The notes beneath the pieces are model-generated. The model worked only from the letters and a program-made list of their open reading frames with translations. It had not been told where the DNA came from and made no database searches. A stretch of 64,000 nt of DNA, taken from Aquibium sp. ELW1220. GTDB taxonomy: Bacteria; Pseudomonadota; Alphaproteobacteria; Rhizobiales; Rhizobiaceae. This document shows, piece after piece, positions 1 to 8,640 of the stretch. A program made the position numbers and the translations under genes. Each line of letters opens with the position of its first letter. The first letter of the stretch is position 1. The DNA lies in contig NZ_JAOAOQ010000028.1 in assembly GCF_030398385.1 (NCBI RefSeq), positions 19,523-83,522 of the forward strand, written 5' to 3'.

Positions 1-109
1 TGAGAACGTCCGGCTGCCGATCGAACAGGACGACGGGCTGCCCGCGATCGGCCAGCGCAAGGGCGATGCAGCACCCCTGAAGTCCACCACCGAGCACCGC
101 GATCGTCAC
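1..109 (-). CDS. FAD-dependent oxidoreductase, N-terminus only (cut by window edge)
   Basis: Only the first 36 codons are visible. They start at a GTG preceded by AAAGGGA and continue out of the window. The N-terminus reads TIAVLGGGLQGCCIALALA followed by VVLFDR, a Rossmann beta-alpha-beta unit with GxGxxG and an acidic/Arg end to strand 2, as in the DAO / glycerol-3-phosphate-dehydrogenase type of flavoproteins. It lies 182 bases behind the SDR gene on the same strand and may be the distal gene of the TRAP-transporter unit. The substrate cannot be judged from this fragment. Confidence 0.6.
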   Translation of the reverse strand, partial: MTIAVLGGGLQGCCIALALADRGQPVVLFDRQPDVL

Positions 110-291
110 GTTGGTCCCTTTCGTTGGACCTCAACTAGCCACTGGCCGATGCAAGGGCAAGCGATTCCGACCCTGGGCGGCGGGAGGGCCGAGGTGCGTC
201 CGGGCGTCCGGCCTGTCGATTGATGCCGGCCCGGCGATGGCGCCCGCCGCCATGGACGTCGCTTCGGTCGAACCCGTATCGCGCGGCGCGG

Positions 292-1008
292 CTAGGCCAC
301 GCTGCCGCCGCCGTCGACCAGCACGACGCTGCCGGTCATGAAGCCGTTCTGCATCAGGTGGACGATCTGCGCGGCGACCTCCTCCGGCCTGCCGACCCGC
401 TTCAGCGGCGTTGCCGCGGCCGTTTTCTCGAACAGGGCGAGCCGCTGCTCCTGCGGCAGGTAGTCCCACCACGGCGTCTCGATGCGGCCCGGAGAGACGC
501 AGTTGACGCGCACCGGCGCCATCTCGGTCGCCAGCGCCTTCGCCAGCGTGTCGATCGCCGCATTGATCGCGCTCAGCATCGTCGCCGCGCCGCTGGGGCG
601 GGTGCCGATCATGCCGGAGACCAGCGTCAGGCTGCCGCCGGCCACGATCCGCGCGGCATGTGCCACGTTGACGGCGCCCCAGAACTTGCTGTCCATCGCG
701 GCGCGTTCGTCGGCGAGGCTGCGCTGGCGCAGCGGGCCGACCGAGAGGTCGGCGGCGGAGACGACGACGTTGTCGAATGGCGCGCATTCGTCGAAGAAGC
801 GCGCCACCGCCGCCGCGTCGCGGATGTCGATGGCCTGCGTTTCTACCTTGCCGATCTCCCTGGCCGCCTCGGCCAGCCGCTCCCGGCTGCGCGACACGAT
901 GGTCACGCGCGCGCCGAGCGCATGGGCGGCCTGCGCCGTGGCGAAGCCGATGCCCGACGACCCGCAGAACACCGCCACCGTCCGGTCCGCGAGCGGAAGG
1001 GCGCCCAC
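292..1008 (-). CDS. Atypical SDR-fold protein lacking the YxxxK catalytic pair
   Basis: This 238-aa short-chain dehydrogenase/reductase fold starts at a GTG that overlaps the end region of the preceding dehydrogenase gene (GAGGACTGAACGTG). The nucleotide-binding motif GSSGIG is at about residues 16-21, and the family serine is kept in LVSGM (Ser131). The expected Tyr-x-x-x-Lys is replaced by LSAIN at about 145-149, so both the catalytic Tyr and Lys are missing. The C-terminal VNCVSPG and DGG elements are normal. Some SDR subgroups of unknown function (Lin1944-like) are described as lacking the active-site residues, so this may be a non-dehydrogenase relative. It probably lies in the same operon as the TRAP genes. 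The fold is certain and the activity is not. Confidence 0.8.
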   Translation of the reverse strand: MGALPLADRTVAVFCGSSGIGFATAQAAHALGARVTIVSRSRERLAEAAREIGKVETQAIDIRDAAAVARFFDECAPFDNVVVSAADLSVGPLRQRSLADERAAMDSKFWGAVNVAHAARIVAGGSLTLVSGMIGTRPSGAATMLSAINAAIDTLAKALATEMAPVRVNCVSPGRIETPWWDYLPQEQRLALFEKTAAATPLKRVGRPEEVAAQIVHLMQNGFMTGSVVLVDGGGSVA

Positions 1009-1010
1009 GT

Positions 1011-1922
1011 TCAGTCCTCGTCGCCGCCGAGCGTCGAGCCGGCGAAGAGTTCGCTGAACTTCGCCACCGCGGTGTGATCCTGGCCGGGCCCGAGATGCTT
1101 CTGCGCGCCGGCCCAGATGTCCTTGCACAGGCCCGAGAAGGGCGCGGGCGTCGCGGTGGCGTTGGCGACGCCGAGTGCGATGCCGAGATCCTTGACCATC
1201 AGGTCGAGGCCGAAGCCGGCGTCGAACCGGCGCGACAGCACGAACTGCTTGAATTTCTTCTGCGTCGAGTTGTTCATGCCGGTCGAGACGTTGAGCACGT
1301 CGACCATCAGGGCCGGATCGAGGCCGAAGCGCTGGCCGATCAGCAGCGCCTCGATGCCGATCAGGAAGCCGCCGGCGCTGACGAGGTTGTTGAGCGCCTT
1401 CATCGCATGGGCGCTGCCGATCGAGCCCGTGCGGATGACGGAGCTTCCCATGGCCTCGAGCACCGGCTGCGCCCGGTCAATGTCGGTCGCATCGCCGCCC
1501 GCCATGATGGCGAGTTCGCCCGTCTTCGCGCGCGACACCCCGCCGGAGACGGGCGCGTCGATCATGGCGATGCCGTCGGCCTGCAGCCGTGCGGCGATCG
1601 AACGGGTGGCCTCCGGCACGCCGCTCGTCATGTCGACGACGAGAGCCCCGCGCGAAAGCCCCCCGCGCGCGCCGGTGTCGCCGTCGAGCACGGCCTCCAC
1701 GACGGCGCTCGACGGCAGCATCGTGACGAGGATGGCGCAGCCGGCCGCGGCTTCGGCCGGGCTCGCCGCCGCGCGGGCGCCGATCGCCTGCGCGATGCGG
1801 TCGGTGCGGCCGGAATCGGCATCGTGGACGACGACGGAGAAGCCGGCCGCCACGAGACGCGAGGCCATCGGTTCGCCCATGGCGCCGAGGCCGATGAAGC
1901 CGATGCGGGTATTGCCGTTCAT
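1011..1922 (-). CDS. NAD(P)-dependent beta-hydroxyacid dehydrogenase (3-hydroxyisobutyrate dehydrogenase family)
   Basis: This 303-aa enzyme of the 3-hydroxyisobutyrate / tartronate-semialdehyde reductase family oxidises a beta-hydroxyacid with NAD(P). The cofactor motif GLGAMG is at residues 11-16. The substrate-binding signature DAPVSGG is at 122-128, and the catalytic Lys is Lys175 in AHAMKALNN. The length is normal. It sits 16 bases behind dctM and immediately ahead of the atypical SDR gene, in one probable TRAP operon. It therefore likely acts on a hydroxyacid imported by the TRAP system or formed from it. The exact substrate is not predictable from sequence. Confidence 0.88.
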   Translation of the reverse strand: MNGNTRIGFIGLGAMGEPMASRLVAAGFSVVVHDADSGRTDRIAQAIGARAAASPAEAAAGCAILVTMLPSSAVVEAVLDGDTGARGGLSRGALVVDMTSGVPEATRSIAARLQADGIAMIDAPVSGGVSRAKTGELAIMAGGDATDIDRAQPVLEAMGSSVIRTGSIGSAHAMKALNNLVSAGGFLIGIEALLIGQRFGLDPALMVDVLNVSTGMNNSTQKKFKQFVLSRRFDAGFGLDLMVKDLGIALGVANATATPAPFSGLCKDIWAGAQKHLGPGQDHTAVAKFSELFAGSTLGGDED

Positions 1923-1938
1923 GTCTGGTCCTCGTCGG

Positions 1939-3252
1939 TCAGTTGAACATCTGGCGCGGCAGCCAGAGGGACAGGTCGGGGAAGGCGAGCAGCAGCGCCA
2001 GCACGATCGCCTCGATCACGATGAAGGGCAGAATGCCGCGATAGATGTCGGGCAGCTTCACCTTGCCTTCCGACGCGCCGATCACCGCAAAGAGGTTCAT
2101 GCCCACCGGCGGACTGAGCACGGCCAGTTCCACCAGCTTGACCATGATGACCCCGAACCACACGCCGTCATAACCGAGCGCGGTGACCATCGGATAGACG
2201 AAGGGCAGCGTCATCACCTGCATGGCCAGCGGGTCCATGAACATGCCGAGCACGATGAAGACCGCCACAAGGATCAACATGAAGACGATAGGCGACAGGT
2301 CGAGCGACTGCAGCAGGTCGGTCGCCGAGGTCACCGTCCCGGCGACGAGGAAGAAGCGGGTGAACATCAGCCCGCCGATGATGACGATGAACAGCGCCGC
2401 CGTCACGCCGGCGGCCGAGCGGAGACAGTCCGCGAGGTCGGCGGTCGACAGGCGCCGCCGCGCCACCGCGATCACCAGCGCGCCGATCGCGCCGATCGCG
2501 CCGGCGCCCGACGGCGTCGTGAAGCCGAGATAGATGCCGCCGATGACCAGACCGGCCAGGAGGAACGTGGCCCACAGCGCAATGGCGCTGCGGCCGATCT
2601 CGGCAGCACTCGCCCGCGGCTGCGGCTGCGGCGCGAGGCCCGGCTTGGCCCGCACCAGGAAGGCGGTGCCGATCATGTAGGCGGCGGCGGTCAGCACGCC
2701 GGGCACGACGCCCGCGATCAGAAGCTCGGCGACCGATTCGCCGGTCAGCAGGCCGTAGATGACGAAGCTGATCGAGGGCGGGATGAGCGCCGCGATCGTG
2801 CCGGCCGCCGCGATGCATCCGGCCGAGAAGGCGCGATCGTAGCCGAGCCGCAGCATCTCGGTCAGCGCGATGCGGGTAAACAGCGCGGCATTGACGAGCG
2901 TCGACCCGGAGATCGCCGCGAAGCCCGCCGAGGCGAGGATCGTCGCCTGGTAGAGGCCGCCGCGCGTCGAGCGCAGGATCAGGTTGGAGAAGGAGAAGAG
3001 TTCCTGCGTGATCCCCGACGCCGACGCGATCGCGCCCATCAGGATGAACATCGGGATGACCACGAAACTGTAGTCCGACGCCATGGCGAAGGGCAGGTTC
3101 ATCAGCGTGTTGAGCGCGAAGGCCGATCCGCCGGTCGTCCACAGGCCGACGACGGCGACGCCGGCCATGGCGATGCCCACCGGCACGCCGATCAGCGACA
3201 GTGCCAGCATCGCGACGATGGCGATGAAGCCGATGGTCAACGGATCAAGCAT
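1939..3252 (-). CDS. dctM: TRAP transporter large permease (DctM)
   Basis: This 437-aa protein is hydrophobic throughout, with about a dozen membrane segments, and has the length and composition of DctM large subunits (PF06808). With DctQ and DctP it forms a sodium-gradient-driven importer of organic acids in the inner membrane. The start (MLDPLTIGF) overlaps the end of dctQ by 8 bases, which indicates translational coupling. The order P-Q-M is the usual one. Family assignment is secure. The ligand is set mainly by DctP and is unknown. Confidence 0.93.
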   Translation of the reverse strand: MLDPLTIGFIAIVAMLALSLIGVPVGIAMAGVAVVGLWTTGGSAFALNTLMNLPFAMASDYSFVVIPMFILMGAIASASGITQELFSFSNLILRSTRGGLYQATILASAGFAAISGSTLVNAALFTRIALTEMLRLGYDRAFSAGCIAAAGTIAALIPPSISFVIYGLLTGESVAELLIAGVVPGVLTAAAYMIGTAFLVRAKPGLAPQPQPRASAAEIGRSAIALWATFLLAGLVIGGIYLGFTTPSGAGAIGAIGALVIAVARRRLSTADLADCLRSAAGVTAALFIVIIGGLMFTRFFLVAGTVTSATDLLQSLDLSPIVFMLILVAVFIVLGMFMDPLAMQVMTLPFVYPMVTALGYDGVWFGVIMVKLVELAVLSPPVGMNLFAVIGASEGKVKLPDIYRGILPFIVIEAIVLALLLAFPDLSLWLPRQMFN

Positions 3253-3772
3253 CGTCGCCGACCTTCGTCTCGATGGTGGCTTCGCGTCCGGCGATCAGCC
3301 GCAGCAGCTGCCGCAGGAATTCGGCGGCAGCCAGCCAGGCGCCGAAGGCCGCCAGGCTCTTGAAGGGGGCCATCGGAAAGGCCAGCGCACCGAGCGCGGC
3401 CTCCCTGATCGCCCAGGAATTGATCGCGAGCTTCGTCGTCTGCCACGCCACGAGCCCCATCAGGGTGCCGGCGATCGCCAGCGAGACGATGCCCGAGAGG
3501 CGCTTCATGCGCGGACCCATGTTCTGCGTCGCGACATCGATGACGATGTTGGAGCCGCGGGCCTGCGCCTCGGCCAGGCCCAGGAAGACGATCACCGCCA
3601 GCAGAGCGCCCGAGAGCTCGACCATGCCGGGAATGGGCTTCAGGAAGATGTTGGTCGACACGACGTCGGTCGCGCCCATCAGACCGACGATCAGCAGAAG
3701 CGCGGAGGCCGCGAGGAAGCCCACATAGGATATCCGCCGCAGCAGACGGTCGAGCCAGGCGAACAGGGCCAT
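3245..3772 (-). CDS. dctQ: TRAP transporter small permease (DctQ)
   Basis: This 175-aa membrane protein has four predicted hydrophobic helices and the DctQ-family pattern EAQARGSNIVIDV between helices 2 and 3. It partners DctM in the inner membrane as the small subunit of a tripartite ATP-independent periplasmic transporter. It follows dctP by 58 bases and overlaps dctM by 8. The length fits the family. Confidence 0.92.
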   Translation of the reverse strand: MALFAWLDRLLRRISYVGFLAASALLLIVGLMGATDVVSTNIFLKPIPGMVELSGALLAVIVFLGLAEAQARGSNIVIDVATQNMGPRMKRLSGIVSLAIAGTLMGLVAWQTTKLAINSWAIREAALGALAFPMAPFKSLAAFGAWLAAAEFLRQLLRLIAGREATIETKVGDDA

Positions 3773-3830
3773 GAAATCACCGGGAGGTTGGCCGCGCCGG
3801 CCGCAGCAGGGCCGGCGCGGAACGTATGGA

Positions 3831-4847
3831 TCAGCGGTTGGCGCGGATGTAGTCGGCGAGCTCCTTCGCCTCGGCGCCCTTGCCCATCTCGTCCATCTTC
3901 TTGGCCCAGACGTCGAGCATGTCGGGAACCTTGGCCTTCAGGGCGTCCGCTTCCTCGAAGGGAACGATCTCCATGCCGACCTCCTTGAGCCCGTCCACGG
4001 CCTTCGCCTCGTCGGAGGCGATCAGGTCGTTGCCGAAAGTCTCGGCATCCGCCGCAACCTCCGTAAACAGCGCGCGCACGTTCTCGGGCCAGCCCTCCCA
4101 CTTGGTCTTGGAGATGAACAGCGTATGGGCGCTGATCACGCCGAAGGAGAGGTCGGTGCCGTACTTCGCCACCTGGTCGATCTTGAATGCCTTGACCGCC
4201 GAGTTGAACATGTAGGTGCAGTCCATCGCGCCCGACTGCATCGCCTGGATCATGTCGACCGGCGGGATGTTCACGGGGACGGCGCCGATGGCATCGAACA
4301 TCACCGGCACGAAGGAGCCGTAGGACCGGACCTTGGTGTTCTCCAGGTCGGCCGTCGTCTTCAGCGGCTTGGTGCAGTAGACGCGGTAGTCGGGCAGGTA
4401 GCGATAGAGCAGCGGATGCAGGTTCGCTGCGGCGAGCTCGGCCTTGATGGTCGCGTTCGTGGTGAAGATGTCGGCGGTCAGCCGGTTCAGCTTCGGTCCG
4501 TCGGTGTAGGTGAACGGCAGGGCGTTGGTGACGGCCGTGAACGGCATGCGCGAGAACTGGTTGCCGGTGACGATGAGGCCGAGGTCGACGGCGCCGGACC
4601 CGACCAGGTCCACCATTTCGGCCTCGCCGCCCAGCGTATTGGCCCAGAAGTGCCGGATCTTGATCTTGCCGCCGCTGCGCTTCTCGATCTCGGAGGAGAA
4701 GTAGGTGTCGATCTTCGACGTGTTCACCACCTCCGGGATGTTGGAGGAGTAGCGGAGCGTCATCTCCGGATAGTCCTGAGCAAATCCGGCACCCGCGCCG
4801 AATGAGCAGAAAGCGACGACGGGCGCCAAAAGGCGTGAAATTTTCAT
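3831..4847 (-). CDS. dctP: TRAP transporter solute-binding protein (DctP)
   Basis: This 338-aa periplasmic receptor begins with a Sec signal peptide (MKISRLLAPVVAF, with cleavage near AGFAQ) and continues as a DctP-fold protein. Family features include the YRYLPDYRVYCTKPLKTTAD stretch and the RSYG segment, where the conserved Arg of DctP proteins would contact the ligand carboxylate. It is the first gene of the minus-strand unit and faces a divergent metallohydrolase gene across 139 bases that carry two candidate regulator sites. Ligands of this family are usually carboxylates. The specific one cannot be read here. Confidence 0.92.
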   Translation of the reverse strand: MKISRLLAPVVAFCSFGAGAGFAQDYPEMTLRYSSNIPEVVNTSKIDTYFSSEIEKRSGGKIKIRHFWANTLGGEAEMVDLVGSGAVDLGLIVTGNQFSRMPFTAVTNALPFTYTDGPKLNRLTADIFTTNATIKAELAAANLHPLLYRYLPDYRVYCTKPLKTTADLENTKVRSYGSFVPVMFDAIGAVPVNIPPVDMIQAMQSGAMDCTYMFNSAVKAFKIDQVAKYGTDLSFGVISAHTLFISKTKWEGWPENVRALFTEVAADAETFGNDLIASDEAKAVDGLKEVGMEIVPFEEADALKAKVPDMLDVWAKKMDEMGKGAEAKELADYIRANR

Positions 4848-4917
4848 CGGAATCCTCCCCGGATCGTACTGCGCTGTGGCGCAGGGCTGATATCACGATT
4901 GCGGCGTCCTTGCCGCA

Positions 4918-4952
4918 ATGGCAGGCTGTCATACAACATGACGGTATGATAA
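4918..4952. promoter_or_regulatory. Putative paired operators of the local GntR regulator, divergent dctP/metallohydrolase promoter
   Basis: Positions 4918-4936, read on the minus strand, match the motif TTGTATGACAGTATGTCAA (found at 5801-5819) at 15 of 19 positions. An overlapping plus-strand copy at 4934-4952 matches 12 of 19 (ATGAC and GTATG blocks). Two back-to-back sites between divergent genes suit a repressor that controls both directions. The GntR/FCD gene at 8641-9333 is the only regulator nearby. The sites are seen, and the regulator link is inferred. Confidence 0.5.
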
Positions 4953-4986
4953 AGCAAGCAGGGTAGCAGGCGAGGAGGAGGAAACG

Positions 4987-5787
4987 TTGGAACCGACCTA
5001 CGAGGTGCTGGCGCTCAGGTTCGCGCGCACCGCGCCCGACCGGCCGCGGCGCGAGAACTTCATGCCGGGCATGGACCTGCACGACGGTCCCATGCCGCTG
5101 GACTATTACATCTGGGTGATTCGGGGCCACGGCCGCGTCGTCGCGGTCGACACCGGCTTCGGCGAGGAGGCGGCGAAGGAACGCGCCCGCGAGCTCATCC
5201 ACGCCCCCGCCGCGCTGCTGGCGAAGGCCGGCATCGACGCCGCGACCGTGAAGGACGTGGTGCTGACCCACCTCCACTACGACCACGCCGGATCGCTGCA
5301 GGACTTTCCCGCCGCGACCTTCCATCTGCAGGACGAGGAGATGCGCTACGCGACCGGCAGGCCGATGTGCCACGCTTGCCTGCGGGCGCCCTTCAATCTG
5401 CGCGACGTGATCGAAGCCGTCGGCCTGGTCTACGGCGGACGGATGAAGTTCCACGACGGCGACACGCAGCTCTTCCCCGGCATATCGCTGCACCGGGTCG
5501 GCGGCCATACCGGCGGGCTCCAGGTCGTCCGGGTGGCGACCAGACGCGGACCGCTGGTGCTTGCATCCGACGCGTTCCATTTCTCCGAAAACCGCAGGCG
5601 CCGCGCGCCCTTCCCGCTCGTCCACCACGTCGGCGAAATGCTGGACGGCTTCATCCGCTGCGAGGAACTGGCGGAAGGACGCGAGGACCTGCTCGTTGCG
5701 GGCCACGACCCGGACGTGCGTGAACGCTGGCCCGAACTGATCCCCGGTTTCCCCGACATCGTCCGACTCGACCTCGATCCGCGCTGA
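4987..5787 (+). CDS. MBL-fold metallohydrolase, lactonase-like
   Basis: This 266-aa metallo-beta-lactamase-fold hydrolase resembles N-acyl-homoserine-lactone lactonases (AttM/AiiA type). The dizinc motif HLHYDH is at residues 95-100, followed by further ligands His174 (GGHTGG), Asp195 (LASDAFHF) and His240 (VAGHDP). A TTG start is chosen because the purine-rich GAGGAGGAGGAAAC lies just upstream. It heads the plus-strand unit opposite dctP. Context suggests cleavage of a lactone or ester in a catabolic route rather than quorum quenching, but the family alone does not decide this. Confidence 0.85.
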   Translation: MEPTYEVLALRFARTAPDRPRRENFMPGMDLHDGPMPLDYYIWVIRGHGRVVAVDTGFGEEAAKERARELIHAPAALLAKAGIDAATVKDVVLTHLHYDHAGSLQDFPAATFHLQDEEMRYATGRPMCHACLRAPFNLRDVIEAVGLVYGGRMKFHDGDTQLFPGISLHRVGGHTGGLQVVRVATRRGPLVLASDAFHFSENRRRRAPFPLVHHVGEMLDGFIRCEELAEGREDLLVAGHDPDVRERWPELIPGFPDIVRLDLDPR

Positions 5788-5800
5788 AACGCCTGTAGCG

Positions 5801-5819
5801 TTGACATACTGTCATACAA
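5801..5819. promoter_or_regulatory. Putative GntR operator upstream of the esterase gene
   Basis: TTGACATACTGTCATACAA lies 38 bases before the esterase start. Its reverse complement differs from the site at 9425-9443 only in the 4-base centre (GACA against TTTC). The half-sites TTGTAT and GTATGTCAA are shared. Confidence 0.55.
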
Positions 5820-5856
5820 ACTGATATCCGCTAGGGCGATTTTTCGGGGAGGTCCC

Positions 5857-7041
5857 ATGCAGTTCGATCGGTCGGTAAGCGCGCGCGGATCAGAGTTCCG
5901 CCTTCGAGGAACCTGCGATCCGGCCTTCGCCCGGGTCGCCGAGGCCTTCGCGGAGAACTTCGCCGTCGAGGAAGAGATCGGCGCAGCGACCGCCGCCTAT
6001 GTCGATGGCCGCAAGGTGGTCGACCTGTGGGGCGGCTATCGCGATGCCGCCGCGTCGGCACCCTGGCAGCAGGACACGATCCTCTGCATGATGTCGGTGG
6101 CCAAGGGCATCGCCGGCATGGCGTTCAACATCCTGATCGACCGTGGCCTCGTCGATCCCGACGCGCCGGTGGCGCGCTACTGGCCCGAATTCGCGCAGAA
6201 CGGCAAGGAAGGCGTGCTCGTCCGGCATGTGCTCGACCACACAGCCGGGCTGCCGGTCGTGCTCCATCCCCTGTGGAAGGGCGCCGTCTTCGACTGCGAC
6301 GCCATCGTCGCCGCGCTGGAGAAGCAGGCGCCGCTGTGGGAACCGGGCACCGTCGCAGCCTACCATATCCACACACAGGGCAACCTCCTCGGCGAGATCG
6401 CGCGCCGCGTCACCGGCAAGCGGTTCCCGCGTTTCATCGCCGACGAGATGACCGGGCCGCTCGGTGCCGACTACCAGTACGGCAACCTCTCCGATGTCGA
6501 TCTCGCCCGCTGCGCGACGCTGGTTCCGACCGTCGAAGGCACGCTGCTGGCCAAGCGCGATTCCGAGCCGGACACGCTGGTCGCGAAGGGCTTCACCCAG
6601 TTTCCCGACGAGCCGCTGCCGGTGACGCTGAATTCCACCGCGTGGCGCCGCGCCGAGATCACCAGCGCCTCCGGCCACGGCACGCCCCGTGCGGTCGCCC
6701 GCATTTACGGCGCCGTCGCCCGCGGCGGCGAACTCGACGGCGTGCGGCTGATGTCGAAGGAGACCCTAGAGGACATGCTCGTCGAGCAGCACAACCAGTT
6801 CGAGCGCATGCAGCAGCGCCCCTACCACCAGGGTCGCGGCATCCTGCTCAACACGCCGGTCTCCGTCTGGATGGGACCGAGCATCCGCGCCTTCGGACAT
6901 CACGGCTTCGGCGGCTCGATCGGCATGGGCGATCCGGATGCGAAGATCGGGTTTTCCTACGGCTGCAACAAGATGCATGCGCGGGGCGACAACGGTCCCC
7001 GCGCCCGCCGCATCATCGAAGCTCTCTACGAGGCACTCTGA
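5857..7041 (+). CDS. Serine hydrolase of the beta-lactamase family (class C / EstB-type esterase)
   Basis: This 394-aa cytoplasmic protein without a signal peptide belongs to the beta-lactamase / D-alanyl-D-alanine carboxypeptidase superfamily (PF00144). The nucleophile motif SVAK is at residues 80-83 (SxxK). A YHIH tyrosine motif near residue 170 and the C-terminal HHGFGGS motif replace the KTG box, as in esterase members. These intracellular members usually hydrolyse esters or amides of small acids. It lies between two regulator-like sites and the SDR genes, with 2 bases to the next gene. A lactonase, an esterase and two SDRs in a row point to stepwise opening and oxidation of a small ester or lactone (inference). 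Confidence 0.85.
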   Translation: MQFDRSVSARGSEFRLRGTCDPAFARVAEAFAENFAVEEEIGAATAAYVDGRKVVDLWGGYRDAAASAPWQQDTILCMMSVAKGIAGMAFNILIDRGLVDPDAPVARYWPEFAQNGKEGVLVRHVLDHTAGLPVVLHPLWKGAVFDCDAIVAALEKQAPLWEPGTVAAYHIHTQGNLLGEIARRVTGKRFPRFIADEMTGPLGADYQYGNLSDVDLARCATLVPTVEGTLLAKRDSEPDTLVAKGFTQFPDEPLPVTLNSTAWRRAEITSASGHGTPRAVARIYGAVARGGELDGVRLMSKETLEDMLVEQHNQFERMQQRPYHQGRGILLNTPVSVWMGPSIRAFGHHGFGGSIGMGDPDAKIGFSYGCNKMHARGDNGPRARRIIEALYEAL

Positions 7042-7043
7042 TC

Positions 7044-7832
7044 ATGGCCGCATCCTCCCAGGAACGCGTCGCGGCCGTCACGGGCGGCGCAGGTGGAATC
7101 GGCGAAGCCTGCGTCGCCCGGCTGCGCGCCACGGGCTGGCAGGTCGTCGTCCTCGACCGCAACATGGACCTCGCCCGCGAGGTCGCTGCCCGCCATGGCG
7201 CCGTCGCCCGCGAGATCGACCTGGCCGATACGTCGAGCATCGACGAGGCGGCGCGCTGGGTCGAGCGCGAGGTCGGCCCCTGCTCGGCGCTGGCCGCGGT
7301 CGCCGCCCATCTCGAGAACCCGCATATGCCCGAGAATCAGGACGACGCCGAGTGGGACGCGATCCTGCGCGTCAACCTGACGGGCACGTTCCGCACGCTC
7401 ACGGCCTTTGGCGCCGGAATGCTGGAGCGGCGCGCAGGCTCGATCGTCACGGTCGGCTCCATCACCGCCTTCAATTCGAGCCCGCTGCAGGCCTACGGTC
7501 CGACCAAGGCAGCGATCATCAACATGTCGCGCAACTTCGCCGTCGCCTGGGGCCGGCGCGGCATCCGCGTCAACTGCGTCTGCCCCGGCCCGACGCGCAC
7601 GCCCGCCGTCGAGGCGAGCTATGCGCGCGGCGAACGCAACCCGGACACGATGATCCGCCAGACGGCGCTGGGCCGCCTCGTAAAGCCGGAGCAGGTGGCG
7701 AACGCGATCGCCTTCCTGCTGTCCGACGAGGCGGGCGCCATCACCGGCATCGAACTTCCCGTCGATGCCGGCACGCTGGCGACGCAGCTTTGGAGCCTTT
7801 ACGGCGGCGTGCCGGATCCGGTCGGAACCTGA
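7044..7832 (+). CDS. SDR family NAD(P)-dependent oxidoreductase (first of the pair)
   Basis: This 262-aa classical SDR has GGAGGIG near the N-terminus, the NLTGTF segment, a catalytic Ser in TVGSITAF, the active-site tetrad element YGPTK, and VNCVCPGPTRTP after it. All catalytic residues are present, unlike the SDR-like protein at 292-1008. The start is 2 bases after the esterase stop, so the genes are coupled. It probably oxidises the alcohol released by the esterase or lactonase, but the substrate is unknown. Confidence 0.88.
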   Translation: MAASSQERVAAVTGGAGGIGEACVARLRATGWQVVVLDRNMDLAREVAARHGAVAREIDLADTSSIDEAARWVEREVGPCSALAAVAAHLENPHMPENQDDAEWDAILRVNLTGTFRTLTAFGAGMLERRAGSIVTVGSITAFNSSPLQAYGPTKAAIINMSRNFAVAWGRRGIRVNCVCPGPTRTPAVEASYARGERNPDTMIRQTALGRLVKPEQVANAIAFLLSDEAGAITGIELPVDAGTLATQLWSLYGGVPDPVGT

Positions 7833-7849
7833 CCCATAGGAGAAATGCC

Positions 7850-8605
7850 ATGTCGGAAAATCTTGAGCGTCAGGTCGTGCTCGTCACCGGGGCCGGCCGC
7901 GGCATCGGCGCGGCCACGGCACGCCTGCTGGCCGCCCGCGGCGCGGCTGTCGGCGCGTTCGATATCGACGCCGAACTCGCCCGCGCCACGGCCGATGCCA
8001 TCACCGCGGCCGGCGGCAAGGCGCTGGCGCTCGTCGCGGACGCATCCGACCGCAAGGCGGTGTTCGATGCCGCAGCGGCGCTCGCGACCGCGTATGGCCC
8101 GCTGACCGGCATCGTCAACGATGCCATCTTCATCCGCTACGGCCCGGTCGAGGAGATCGAGGAGGCCGTCCTCGACCGCATGTTCGCGGTCGGCATCAAG
8201 GGCGCCTTCTGGGGCGTCCAGGCGCTGCTCGCCCACCGCGGCGACAACCCGGCCTCGGTGGTCAATCTTGCGTCGCCGGTCGCCGACCTCGGCACCGCCA
8301 ACACGGCGTCCTACACCGCGGTCAAGGGCGCCATCGTCGCGCTCACGCGTCAGCTTGCGGTGGAACTCGGACCGAAGGGGGTGCGTGTGAACGCCGTCGC
8401 ACCGGGAGCCGTACCGACGCCGGGCGCCCGCGCCATCGTCGACGAAGCCGGCTATGCCAAACGCCGCGCTCAGACGCCGCTCGGCCGACTGGGCGAAGAG
8501 GACGAGATTGCTGCAGCCATCGCCTTCCTGATCGGCCCCGACGCCAGCTTCGTCACCGGCGAGGTGCTTCATGCGGATGGCGGCATTACCGTCAAGTCGA
8601 TGTAG
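7850..8605 (+). CDS. SDR family NAD(P)-dependent oxidoreductase (second of the pair)
   Basis: This 251-aa classical SDR carries TGAGRGIGAATA, the segment IKGAFWG, a catalytic Ser in NLASPV, the YTAVK active-site element, and VNAVAPGAVPTP. The start has TAGGAG about 7 bases upstream, 17 bases after the previous stop. It is only distantly similar to the preceding SDR, so the two are paralogues that probably do different steps. It is the last gene of the unit and is followed by the convergent GntR gene. Confidence 0.88.
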   Translation: MSENLERQVVLVTGAGRGIGAATARLLAARGAAVGAFDIDAELARATADAITAAGGKALALVADASDRKAVFDAAAALATAYGPLTGIVNDAIFIRYGPVEEIEEAVLDRMFAVGIKGAFWGVQALLAHRGDNPASVVNLASPVADLGTANTASYTAVKGAIVALTRQLAVELGPKGVRVNAVAPGAVPTPGARAIVDEAGYAKRRAQTPLGRLGEEDEIAAAIAFLIGPDASFVTGEVLHADGGITVKSM

Positions 8606-8640
8606 GCAGGATGATGGCTACGATGCGCCCGCCGCGCGCC

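Noticed and set aside
1117..3363. 748-codon open frame on the plus strand
   Set aside because: It is Arg/His/Asp-rich and lies fully opposite dctQ, dctM and the dehydrogenase gene, whose family motifs are clear. It is a high-GC antisense shadow.
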